DNA of 64,000 nucleotides from RU20A sp042610495 (lineage in GTDB: Bacteria > Pseudomonadota > Alphaproteobacteria > Rhizobiales > Rhizobiaceae). Positions within the stretch are counted from its first letter, which is position 1. Every line of letters starts with the position of its first letter. Shown here piece by piece: positions 49,458-56,941 of the stretch. The translations under genes and the position numbers were made by a program. Below the pieces are notes generated by a model. That model was given only the letters and a program-made list of their open reading frames with translations. It made no database searches and was not told the origin of the DNA. The DNA is taken from NCBI RefSeq assembly GCF_042610495.1, contig NZ_JBHGAP010000007.1:62001-126000 (forward strand), in the 5' to 3' direction.

Positions 49458-51772
49458 GCCAGCACCTCAACGCGGCGACCGGCACAGTCGAGATGGAGCC
49501 GCCCGGCCTGCGACCAGCGCCGATAAAGGACTTCGCCAGCACCGATCACGGCGGGCAGCCCCAGCTCGCCGGCCCGGATCGCCATGTGGGAGTTCGCTCC
49601 GCCCCAGGCGGTCATCAGCCCCGCGATCGGATAGGAAAACAGCCAGTCGAAGCCAGGATCGGCGTTGGGAATGGTCACGATCGCGCCTGCAAGGGCGTCA
49701 CGTTGCGTGCAATCCACGACGGAGGCGGTCACCTGCTTCTGCGTGATATAGTTTGGTTGGGCCTCCGGCCATTCGAAGGCCCAGACATCATCGGGCGAGG
49801 CGATCAGGGGCGGAAGGGAAAGGCGCTCGGTATCGCGGTGTCGCTTCTTGCCCTGCGCAACGGCGACCGCCAGCAGGTCTTCGACATCCACCGCCGCAAC
49901 ATGCATCTCCCGGAAGATCGAGATGTCACAATAGGCGAGATCGTCGGGCGAGACGCCATATCTTGCGCCGACCTCGGCGATGAGGGCCATCGCATCGGAG
50001 AGATTACGGGTGAAGTGGAACTTCGCCAGTTCGCGCAGCTCGATGCCCGACTGCATGAAATCCATCAGGCCGACGACATCGGGCTCCAGTCCATGCTCGG
50101 ACAGGAGGGATGCGATCTGGCGCATCTGCGGCAGCGTGCAGGAAAAGGGTTGGCTGTCATGGGTCATCTGCGGGCGCTTCGACCAGTCGAAATAGAGGTC
50201 AGGCGTCTCATCGTAGCGCGGCGAGAGGATATCATAGGTGCCGGGTCTCAGATGGCCGTAGCGGGCGAGGAAGGTTGTCTTGTCGAGCGTTGCCCGGTCG
50301 CGCGCCAACTGGCCGCTGACTGTCGATACCGAGCCGATGAAGGCATGATAGTCCGCCTCGCTGAAGACGCCCGTCGTCACCAGCGAGCGCAGCATCTGGA
50401 TCGCCACGAAGCCGGCACGCGCGAGGCCGGCGAAGGGCAGCGTGCCGTAACGCTTGCCATCTTCCAGCAGCCAGTAAATCCGCTCGAGCGGATCGTTTGC
50501 CGATGTCAGCAGCTGTTCGCGACGCGTCTGCAGCGTATCGAGTTTTGCCTTGTCGCTGCGCCAGAGCCCGGAACGGCTGTCGATGATGCGGTTGGTCAGC
50601 GTGCGCAGGCTGTCTGCGATACGGGTGCGTTCATCGGGGCTGAAGCCGGCGGTCGAAAGGCGCTCCAGCCGTTGCGGCAGATCGAGCGTGTAGCAGGAGA
50701 AGACGATTTCGAATTCGACCTTGTCGTGCAGCGTCGGCTCGGCGAGGAGGCGATCGATGTAATAGTCGGCGAGGCGCCCGGCCAGCCCGTCATCAAGATC
50801 CGCCGGGATGAAGGAGTTGAAGGACAGCCGGACATCCACATAGGGCAGGCCGAAGAAGTGCGGCATCAACGGGAAGCTTCGCAGGTTGCGATAGCCGTAG
50901 TTGTGTCTCTGGTAGGCCCAGATGGAATCCGTCACGAGCTCCCGGTAGAGCGACAGGGCGAGCGGCTTTGGTCGCACGCCGATGATTTCGGCCGGGTTCC
51001 AATCGGGCATGACGCCATAGGCCGTACGCTTGCCGCCGACAAAGGGATGGGGCTGCATTCCACGACGGACCTTGGCTGCGATCTGGCGCAGCCGTCCGGT
51101 CTGGTCGGCGCCCGACTGCACCGGATGGCGAAGGACGAGCGGGCGCACTTGCAACAGCCAGAGCTGTTCGATGCCGCCTGGCATCCGGGTGACAGCGAAT
51201 TCGCAGTCGATCGGACGATCCCCGAAACGCGCCTGCAGTTCCTCGATCAGGGCGATGACCGGAGCGATGGCCGGTGGCGCTGGCACCGGCGACTGGGCTG
51301 CACTCTGGTAGGTGCGGCCGCCAAGACCTGCCGTGACGGCTGCTGTATCGTCGCCCTCCGTCCAGTTGATGACCCGGTACGGGGCTGCCGTATTGGGATC
51401 GTGGGAGAAAGCCACGCCCGCGCGCACGACGTCTCGCAGCATGGGTTGTATCAGCACCTCATCGGCGGGCTCAGCCTTACCGTAGGATGCCATCACCTGA
51501 TCGACGGCGGCAGCCAGATCCGCGGGAAGGACATTCGGGACAGACAGGAAGGCGCCGGCGTTCGACTGGTCGAGCCGGTCCTCGCGGGCGCAGCTCGACC
51601 GGACGATGAAGGGATGAGAACCGAGCTCCTGGACCGTGCGCAACTGGCAAAGCGCGCGATTGTCCTGCCAGTCCCGGAAGGTGAAGTGAACCAGTGGCAG
51701 GATCCGCGCCGACGTCAGGCTGTCGCCGAGCGCCTCGAGAGAACGAGCTTTCGTCGAAAAGGCAACGGTCAT
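49454..51772 (-). CDS. PEP-synthase/PPDK-like phosphotransferase, candidate L-glutamine kinase
   Basis: 772 residues. The N-terminal ATP-grasp (PPDK_N-like) has FIVRSSCAREDRLDQSNAGAF (broken as FIVRSSCARED, about 55-65, and DQSNAGAF, about 68-75) and QLWLLQVRPLV near 225. The C-terminus holds the swivelling phosphohistidine domain with GGANSHMAIRAGELGLP, catalytic His about 729. The middle (about 260-640) does not look like the PEP/pyruvate TIM barrel of PPDK or PEP synthase, and the phosphohistidine domain is at the very end. That order (ATP-grasp, linker, His domain) and the size match Cj1418, the glutamine kinase that starts phosphoramidate synthesis in Campylobacter. ATG at 51772 follows GAGAGG; a TTG four codons earlier overlaps the previous stop. 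Confidence 0.82.
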   Translation of the reverse strand: MTVAFSTKARSLEALGDSLTSARILPLVHFTFRDWQDNRALCQLRTVQELGSHPFIVRSSCAREDRLDQSNAGAFLSVPNVLPADLAAAVDQVMASYGKAEPADEVLIQPMLRDVVRAGVAFSHDPNTAAPYRVINWTEGDDTAAVTAGLGGRTYQSAAQSPVPAPPAIAPVIALIEELQARFGDRPIDCEFAVTRMPGGIEQLWLLQVRPLVLRHPVQSGADQTGRLRQIAAKVRRGMQPHPFVGGKRTAYGVMPDWNPAEIIGVRPKPLALSLYRELVTDSIWAYQRHNYGYRNLRSFPLMPHFFGLPYVDVRLSFNSFIPADLDDGLAGRLADYYIDRLLAEPTLHDKVEFEIVFSCYTLDLPQRLERLSTAGFSPDERTRIADSLRTLTNRIIDSRSGLWRSDKAKLDTLQTRREQLLTSANDPLERIYWLLEDGKRYGTLPFAGLARAGFVAIQMLRSLVTTGVFSEADYHAFIGSVSTVSGQLARDRATLDKTTFLARYGHLRPGTYDILSPRYDETPDLYFDWSKRPQMTHDSQPFSCTLPQMRQIASLLSEHGLEPDVVGLMDFMQSGIELRELAKFHFTRNLSDAMALIAEVGARYGVSPDDLAYCDISIFREMHVAAVDVEDLLAVAVAQGKKRHRDTERLSLPPLIASPDDVWAFEWPEAQPNYITQKQVTASVVDCTQRDALAGAIVTIPNADPGFDWLFSYPIAGLMTAWGGANSHMAIRAGELGLPAVIGAGEVLYRRWSQAGRLHLDCAGRRVEVLA

Positions 51773-51780
51773 AGAACCTC

Positions 51781-52533
51781 TCAATCGCGGCGTTGTGCGA
51801 TCCAGATCTGGGTGGTGTAGGGGATTTCGATCGTCGGTTTGCCAAGCGCGAGGAGATAGGCTTCGATGTCGCTGACAATCGCGCCGAAGGCCGGTCCAGC
51901 CTGCCGTTCGAGCGTGGCGTGCGAGCGCCAGGCCTCAACGCAATCCTCGACGGATTGCTGGTGAATGACGCGAGAATCGAGATGAACGACCGGACCGAAG
52001 AGCCCGCTCGCATCGATGATGTCCGTCTGGTCCTCCCGGCGTGCACCGTAGCTGTAGCCGTCAATGTGGCTGCGGATGATCGCCTCGATGCGCGACTGGA
52101 TCGGATCCTGCAGGAAGCGATGGTTCCACATGCAGGCAAACCAGCCGCGTGATTTCAGGATGCGGGCCGTTTCCTTGAGGGCTGCAGGCCGGTCGCAGAC
52201 ATTGAACGAACTGCCAAAGGTCACCAGAGAGAAGGCGTGATCCGGCTGGCCGGTGTTCTCGCCCGTGCCCTCGAACCAGCGGACCTGCGGCAGCGAGGCC
52301 GTGCGCTTGATGCCATTGGCGCGCATGGCGTCGTTCGGCTCAACGGCCGTCACGTCAAGGCCGCGCGCAGCCAGCATCAGCGTGAGATGCGCGACGCCGG
52401 CCCCCACATCGCAGGCTGCCTGGCCAGGTGCGATCTGCGCCACCTTCAGCAGTGCATCGATCGCCGCATCGGCATAGTCTGGCCGCTGGAGATAGGCGTC
52501 GGCCAGCGATGTGTAGTCCCATTCCGTCTTCAT
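51781..52533 (-). CDS. SAM-dependent methyltransferase of the phosphoramidate-type cluster
   Basis: 250 residues, class I Rossmann methyltransferase: motif I ACDVGAGVAHLTLMLAARG (about 38-56), the acidic end of strand 2 in VTAVEPNDAM, and post-I motif FSLVTFGSSFN. Overlaps both neighbours in the ATGA or near-ATGA style. In Campylobacter two methyltransferase genes (Cj1419, Cj1420) accompany the phosphoramidate genes and are assigned to O-methylation; here there is one. The substrate is inferred from context only. Confidence 0.82.
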   Translation of the reverse strand: MKTEWDYTSLADAYLQRPDYADAAIDALLKVAQIAPGQAACDVGAGVAHLTLMLAARGLDVTAVEPNDAMRANGIKRTASLPQVRWFEGTGENTGQPDHAFSLVTFGSSFNVCDRPAALKETARILKSRGWFACMWNHRFLQDPIQSRIEAIIRSHIDGYSYGARREDQTDIIDASGLFGPVVHLDSRVIHQQSVEDCVEAWRSHATLERQAGPAFGAIVSDIEAYLLALGKPTIEIPYTTQIWIAQRRD

Positions 52534-53069
52534 GTTCTGATCATCTCGCGCTGCAGGTGGTGAAGGATGTCGGCCGCGATGGTCTCGGCGGTGCTTCCGG
52601 GAACCCAGTCGAAGACGAGGTCCGCCGCATCGGGCTCATCAATGGAAAAATCGAGGCCGGCCACATTTCGGGTGTCTCCGGCGAGGTGTCGCCGGTAGAG
52701 ACCCTTGGGATCGCGGCGACGCAACTCCTCGACGGGCACCTTGAGATAGACCTCGACATAACCCGGCAGATTGTTCCGATTCCATTCATGGACTTCCCGG
52801 AAGAGCGAGATGGTCGCGATCACGACCGTGAAATTTTGCAGTGCCAGAAGACGGCACAGGCGTGCATAGCGTTGTGCGAGTTCCAGCCTCTGTGCCCGTC
52901 CATGGTCTGCCCCGTCCACGGAGGCTGCCGCCATCACCGCCCTCAGGTCGTCTCCGTCCAGGAAGATCGTCTTAGGGTCTGCCCTGAGAAGGTGCGGGCG
53001 AAGATGGGCGGAGACCGTGGATTTTCCTGCGCCCGACAGGCCGGTAATCCAGACGACGCGGCCGCTCAT
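52530..53069 (-). CDS. APS-kinase-like P-loop kinase, candidate cytidine-diphosphoramidate kinase
   Basis: 179 residues. P-loop ITGLSGAGKSTV (8-19), FLDGDDLRAVM (36-46, the D-G-D-xx-R of APS kinases), and FREVHEWNRNNLPGYVEVYL in the lid/substrate region. True CysC would keep a stricter RNIGFS/DR pattern after the DGDN motif; here that stretch is diverged (VDGADHGRAQRLELAQRYA). No sulfate-activation gene (cysD, cysN) or sulfotransferase is near. Cj1415, also APS-kinase-like and about 170 residues, phosphorylates the 3' position of cytidine diphosphoramidate, and this is the favoured role. ATGA overlaps on both sides. Confidence 0.8.
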   Translation of the reverse strand: MSGRVVWITGLSGAGKSTVSAHLRPHLLRADPKTIFLDGDDLRAVMAAASVDGADHGRAQRLELAQRYARLCRLLALQNFTVVIATISLFREVHEWNRNNLPGYVEVYLKVPVEELRRRDPKGLYRRHLAGDTRNVAGLDFSIDEPDAADLVFDWVPGSTAETIAADILHHLQREMIRT

Positions 53070-54259
53070 TCTGCCGCCTCGGCCGCCTCGCGCCAGATCT
53101 GACCGTCGGCGTCAACCACGATGGCATCCGGCGCTGTGACGCGCAGGTCGAGAATATCGCGAAAGTAGCCTTGCTGGGTCTGCTGGCGAAACAGCTCTTC
53201 ATCGCAATAGGTCTGGTAGAATCTGAAAAGCTCCTCCCTGCCGGCCCGCGTCAGATAGCGAATCTTTGCCTCAATAGCCGCCAGGCTGTGGCACATCAGG
53301 ACGTGCTTCTCGATGCTCGTCACGAAACTGCGCGTGACGGCGCCGGAAAGCGCGTCCTGTGGCACGAAATAGATTGGTGGCACTGTTTTGCGCAGCATGT
53401 GCGACACGCCGGCCGTCGATCCGTCCGTGATGATCACGTCGCTCATGTCATAGAAGGCGGCCGAGTTCAGATCGGGCGCTGCAACGCGAACGCGCGGAAC
53501 GGTTTTCAGCGTCTCGCACAGCTGTGCAATCTGGGGGCGGAACAGGTCGCCGGGGTAAGGCTTGAAAAGGATGGAGCACTGGGGAAAGCGCTCCAGGATC
53601 ATTTTCAGGATCGGGATGATGCTGTTGTACAGGCTGATATTCGCCGGTATTGCCTCGATATAGGTCGGCAAAATGCCAACGGTAAATCCTTTGGACGGGA
53701 TGGCCGACTGCGATGCGGAATGGACCTTGTCATTCTTCATCGGGAGGCTTGGCATGCAAAGGGTCCGGCGCATATCTGTGCGCACAGCCGTTGCGTGTGC
53801 CGGTCGAGCGCCCTGTCTGCGCCCTGCTCGATAGTCGGACATTCCCTGTGCCGTCAACGCCTGCAAGGAGCGGGAGGAAAGCGCAACCACATCGTAGCTC
53901 GCCATCAACTCCGCCATGAAGAACGGCGACAAGGTTGGCATTGGTACGGATCCGTGCGTCACGCAGACGGCCGTGATCGTCTCTTGGATCTGACTCCCAA
54001 AGGTGCCGTCGGTGCAGATAATCGCCTGAAAATCCTCATCATTCCAGTCGTGCACATCGCCATATCCGATATCATGCACCCGCATTTCCAGAATTGCTGC
54101 GACATCCTCAGCTTTCATGCCGGTCACTTCTGGCACGTTGAACGCGGTGACTTCGATGCCCTCGGCCAGTGCGGCTTTGCTCTGCTTGAGATACTCGACG
54201 TAGACAGGTCCGCCATTTTGCAGCCCATGCAACAGAGCAACGCTCCTCGTTCTCGTCAT
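53066..54259 (-). CDS. TagF/CDP-glycerol-glycerophosphotransferase-like protein, candidate phosphoramidate transferase
   Basis: 397 residues from the ATG at 54259 (AAAGG seven bases before it); a TTG and another ATG farther upstream are weaker starts. The C-terminal half resembles CDP-glycerol:polyglycerophosphate transferases: CSILFKPYPGDL (about 225-236), AAFYDMSDVIITDGSTAGVS (about 272-291, donor-phosphate loop) and PPIYFVPQDA. The N-terminal half has VCVTHGSVPMPT around His102, in the place where TagF has its catalytic HG. These enzymes move a phospho-group from a CDP-linked donor to a hydroxyl, releasing CMP. First gene of the operon. Its membership in a CDP-phosphoramidate operon suggests it transfers that group; acceptor unknown. 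Membership of the TagF family is moderately sure, the role is inference. Confidence 0.65.
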   Translation of the reverse strand: MTRTRSVALLHGLQNGGPVYVEYLKQSKAALAEGIEVTAFNVPEVTGMKAEDVAAILEMRVHDIGYGDVHDWNDEDFQAIICTDGTFGSQIQETITAVCVTHGSVPMPTLSPFFMAELMASYDVVALSSRSLQALTAQGMSDYRAGRRQGARPAHATAVRTDMRRTLCMPSLPMKNDKVHSASQSAIPSKGFTVGILPTYIEAIPANISLYNSIIPILKMILERFPQCSILFKPYPGDLFRPQIAQLCETLKTVPRVRVAAPDLNSAAFYDMSDVIITDGSTAGVSHMLRKTVPPIYFVPQDALSGAVTRSFVTSIEKHVLMCHSLAAIEAKIRYLTRAGREELFRFYQTYCDEELFRQQTQQGYFRDILDLRVTAPDAIVVDADGQIWREAAEAAE

Positions 54260-54590
54260 CTGGCTGCCTTTCGAAACATCGCTGCAAATCGCCTGCGTCA
54301 TCCCCCGTGGCAATGGCCGGCTTTCGTACAACTATGATGATCGAGGCTGGAACGAACCTGACGTGTTGCAGACTTATGGTTGATTTCTACTTACTAATAT
54401 CCCTTAATGGTAATTATTATCTTACATATCCTAATACTCTAATGTATCTGACGAGATGAACGACGTCCTGCCTTTCCCTCTTTTTCGCGACGAAGCGGAA
54501 AGGTCGGGTCTGGGTTTGCGTGTCTGTCGTTCCCGTCCGGTCGGCGACGTCTTTGCTTGCCTCGGGGTCCGGCCAAGGGGCGGTCGTCGT
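54260..54590. promoter_or_regulatory. AT-rich promoter region of the phosphoramidate-type operon
   Basis: 331 bp without a supported gene. The part 54370-54455 is the most AT-rich stretch seen in the window, with many TAAT and TATCC elements, and contrasts with the GC-rich genes on both sides. It should contain the promoter for the minus-strand six-gene operon. I could not pick one -35/-10 pair with confidence. The right end (54460-54590) returns to high GC and lies downstream of pcaR. Confidence 0.4.
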
Positions 54591-55352
54591 TCAGACGATC
54601 AGGCCCTTCAGTTCTGCCTGGGCATTCAGCAGCGCTGGGAGGTAGCGGGCGACGAGATCTTCCATCGTGCCGCTGGAGGCCGCGACGCCGACATTGAGGG
54701 CTGCGACCGTTCGACCGCGGACGGTTTTGAGCGGCACGGCCAGCGATCTGAGCCCGATCTCCACTTCCTGGTCGATCATGGCGTAGCCCCGCGCTGACGT
54801 GGCGTCGATCTCCGCCATCAGCGCATCGATGTCCGTCACGGTCATCGGCGTGCGCGCGGTGATGCCGGAGCGCTCCAGAAGCGCGCGGCGTTCCTCGACG
54901 GGAAGTGCGGCAAGCAGCACGCGGCCCATGGAGGTGCAGTAGGCGGGCAGGCGGGAGCCCGGCATCAGCGCGATCGACATGACGCGGCGCTGGGCGGCGC
55001 GGGCGACATAGACGATTTCGGTGTCGTCAAGGATCGATGCGGAGGTGCTCTGGCCGATCTCTTCCGACAGGGTGTCGAGGAAGGGCTGGACGATGCGCGG
55101 CAGCGGCATCGTGGCAAGGCAGCCGGTGCCCAGCCGCAGCACCTTCGGGGTGACGGTGAAGAACTTGCCGTCATAGGCGGCGTAGCCGAGTTCGGCGAGC
55201 GTCAGCAGGCAGCGCCGCGTGGTTGCCCGGTCGAGACCGGCGATGTCGGCCGCTTCGGAGATCGACAGCCTGGGGCGCTCTGCGCTGAAGGCCTCGATGA
55301 CGGCCAGCCCCTTGGCGAGACCGCCCATCATGTCGCGTTCCTTGACCACCAT
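54591..55352 (-). CDS. pcaR: IclR-family regulator PcaR
   Basis: 253 residues from the ATG at 55352. N-terminal IclR winged helix (GGLAKGLAVIEAFSAERPRLSI split as GGLAKGLAVIEAF then RLSISEAADIAGLDRATTRR) and C-terminal effector domain with SMGRVLLAALP and GYAMIDQEVEIGLRSLAVPL. Divergent from pcaIJF with a strong PcaR-type site between them, which is the basis of the name; PcaR activates pca genes with beta-ketoadipate in other bacteria. The longer frame to 55409 would cover the operator, so an internal start is preferred; the double ATG at 55331 is another option. Confidence 0.9.
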   Translation of the reverse strand: MVVKERDMMGGLAKGLAVIEAFSAERPRLSISEAADIAGLDRATTRRCLLTLAELGYAAYDGKFFTVTPKVLRLGTGCLATMPLPRIVQPFLDTLSEEIGQSTSASILDDTEIVYVARAAQRRVMSIALMPGSRLPAYCTSMGRVLLAALPVEERRALLERSGITARTPMTVTDIDALMAEIDATSARGYAMIDQEVEIGLRSLAVPLKTVRGRTVAALNVGVAASSGTMEDLVARYLPALLNAQAELKGLIV

Positions 55353-55373
55353 TCCCGTCACCCGTGCTGTCGT

Positions 55374-55412
55374 TTTGTGCGATAATCGAACAAAGATTTT
55401 ATATCGCACAAA
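55374..55412. promoter_or_regulatory. PcaR-type operator between pcaR and pcaI
   Basis: An 11-bp perfect inverted repeat, TTTGTGCGATA (55374-55384) and TATCGCACAAA (55402-55412), with a 17-bp spacer. Within it, GTGCGATAATCGAAC (55377-55391) differs at only one position on the reverse strand from the PcaR site described in Pseudomonas putida (GTTCGATAATCGCAC). Position in the divergent region supports regulation of both transcripts. Confidence 0.75.
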
Positions 55413-55512
55413 TTGCTTGATGTCGAGGCGGCCTTGGATTTACCTGCCTCCCAGAAGACGAGGCTGCGCGGCCATCCGCTTTTCCGGCGGGCGCGCTCCA
55501 GAGGAGGACCGA

Positions 55513-56235
55513 ATGGACAAAAGGATCGACAGTCTGGCCGACGCCGTGGCCGGCATCGAGGATGGCGCCACCGTAATGATCGGCGGCTTTGGCGGCTCGG
55601 GCGCGCCGATCGAGCTCATTCACGCGCTGATCGACCGCTTCAAGGCCACCGGCAGCCCGGCGAACCTCACCGTCATCAACAACAATGCCGGCAATGGCCG
55701 CATCGGTATCGCCGCGATGATCGATGCGGGCATGGTCAAGAAGATGATCTGCTCCTTCCCGCGCTCCTCCGATCCGCGCGCCTTCAGCGACCGCTATCTG
55801 GCGGGTGAGATCGAGCTGGAGCTGGTGCCGCAGGGCACGCTCGCCGAGCGCATCCGTGCCGGCGGCGCCGGTATTCCGGCCTTCTACACCCCGACGGGCT
55901 TCGGCACGGAACTGGCCAACGGCAAGGTGATCGCCGAGTTCGATGGCCGCTCCTACGTTCAGGAGCGCTGGCTGAAGGCGGATGTCGCCATCGTCAAGGG
56001 CCACATCGGCGACACCATGGGCAACCTGACCTTCCGGCTGGCCGGCCGCAACTTCAATCCGCTGATGTGCATGGCCGCCGCCGTGACGATCGCGCAGGTG
56101 TCGAAGATCGTCGCTCCCGGCGAGATCGATCCCGAGCAGGTGATCACCCCCGGCATTTTCGTCAACGGCGTCGTCGAAGTCGCCGATCCCAAGCAGGAAG
56201 AAGAGCTCATCCGAGCCGGAGTGGCCTACGCATGA
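55513..56235 (+). CDS. pcaI: 3-oxoadipate CoA-transferase subunit A
   Basis: 240 residues. CoA-transferase family I alpha subunit: MIGGFGGSGAPIELI (about 22-36), NNAGNGRIGIAAMIDAGMVK and GTLAERIRAGGAGIPAFYTP (about 112-131). With PcaJ it moves CoA from succinyl-CoA to beta-ketoadipate in the last-but-one step of protocatechuate breakdown. GAGGAGGA before the ATG fixes the start. ATGA overlap with pcaJ. Confidence 0.96.
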   Translation: MDKRIDSLADAVAGIEDGATVMIGGFGGSGAPIELIHALIDRFKATGSPANLTVINNNAGNGRIGIAAMIDAGMVKKMICSFPRSSDPRAFSDRYLAGEIELELVPQGTLAERIRAGGAGIPAFYTPTGFGTELANGKVIAEFDGRSYVQERWLKADVAIVKGHIGDTMGNLTFRLAGRNFNPLMCMAAAVTIAQVSKIVAPGEIDPEQVITPGIFVNGVVEVADPKQEEELIRAGVAYA

Positions 56236-56933
56236 CCGACGCAGCGACCATCAACACCCGCGAGGACATCAAGCTCACCAACGCCCAGATCGCCTGGCGT
56301 GCCGCGCAGGACATTGCCGACGGCGCCTATGTGAACCTCGGCATCGGCTTTCCGGAAATGGTGGCGAAATTCCAGCCGCCCGGCCGCGAGGCGATCTTCC
56401 ACACCGAAAACGGCGTGCTGAACTTCGGGGAAGCCCCTGCCGCCGGCGAGGAGGACTGGGATCTCATCAATGCCGGCAAGAAGGCGATCACGCTGAAGAA
56501 GGGGGCCTCCTTCTTCCACCACGCCGACAGCTTCGCCATGGTGCGCGGCGGCCATCTCGACGTCGCGATCCTCGGTGCCTATCAGGTTGCCGAAAACGGC
56601 GACCTCGCCAACTGGCGCGTCGGCTCCAAGGGCGTTCCGGCCGTTGGCGGCGCCATGGACCTGGTGCACGGCGCCAAGCAGGTTGTCGTCATTACCGAGC
56701 ATGTGACCAAGGACGGCAAGCCGAAGCTGGTCGAGCGCTGCACCTTCCCGCTGACCGGCGTCGGCTGCATCACCCGCGTCTATACGAGCCATGCCGTGAT
56801 CGACATTGTCGCGGGCAAGTTCGTGGTGCGCGAAAAGCTCGCCGCCATGACCATGGACGAGCTGCAGGCCATGACGGGCGCGACGCTGCACACGGACGGC
56901 CCTGTCGCCGACCTCGTCGTGCCGACACTCTAA
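56232..56933 (+). CDS. pcaJ: 3-oxoadipate CoA-transferase subunit B
   Basis: 233 residues. The catalytic glutamate lies in HTENGVLNFGE (Glu about 59), preceded by VNLGIGFPEMVAKF. Other family blocks are DVAILGAYQVAENGDLANW and GAMDLVHGAKQVVV. Forms the heterotetramer with PcaI. Translationally coupled to pcaI and 8 bp from pcaF. Confidence 0.96.
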   Translation: MTDAATINTREDIKLTNAQIAWRAAQDIADGAYVNLGIGFPEMVAKFQPPGREAIFHTENGVLNFGEAPAAGEEDWDLINAGKKAITLKKGASFFHHADSFAMVRGGHLDVAILGAYQVAENGDLANWRVGSKGVPAVGGAMDLVHGAKQVVVITEHVTKDGKPKLVERCTFPLTGVGCITRVYTSHAVIDIVAGKFVVREKLAAMTMDELQAMTGATLHTDGPVADLVVPTL

Positions 56934-56941
56934 GGACAAGC

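Noticed and set aside
49454..51772. Annotation as PEP synthase or pyruvate phosphate dikinase
   Set aside because: The PEP/pyruvate barrel is not seen, the phosphohistidine domain is at the extreme C-terminus and the neighbours are phosphoramidate-type genes, so glutamine kinase is the better reading.
54456..54797. 113-codon plus-strand frame in the gap before pcaR
   Set aside because: Most of it is antisense to pcaR, with no ribosome site and no motif.
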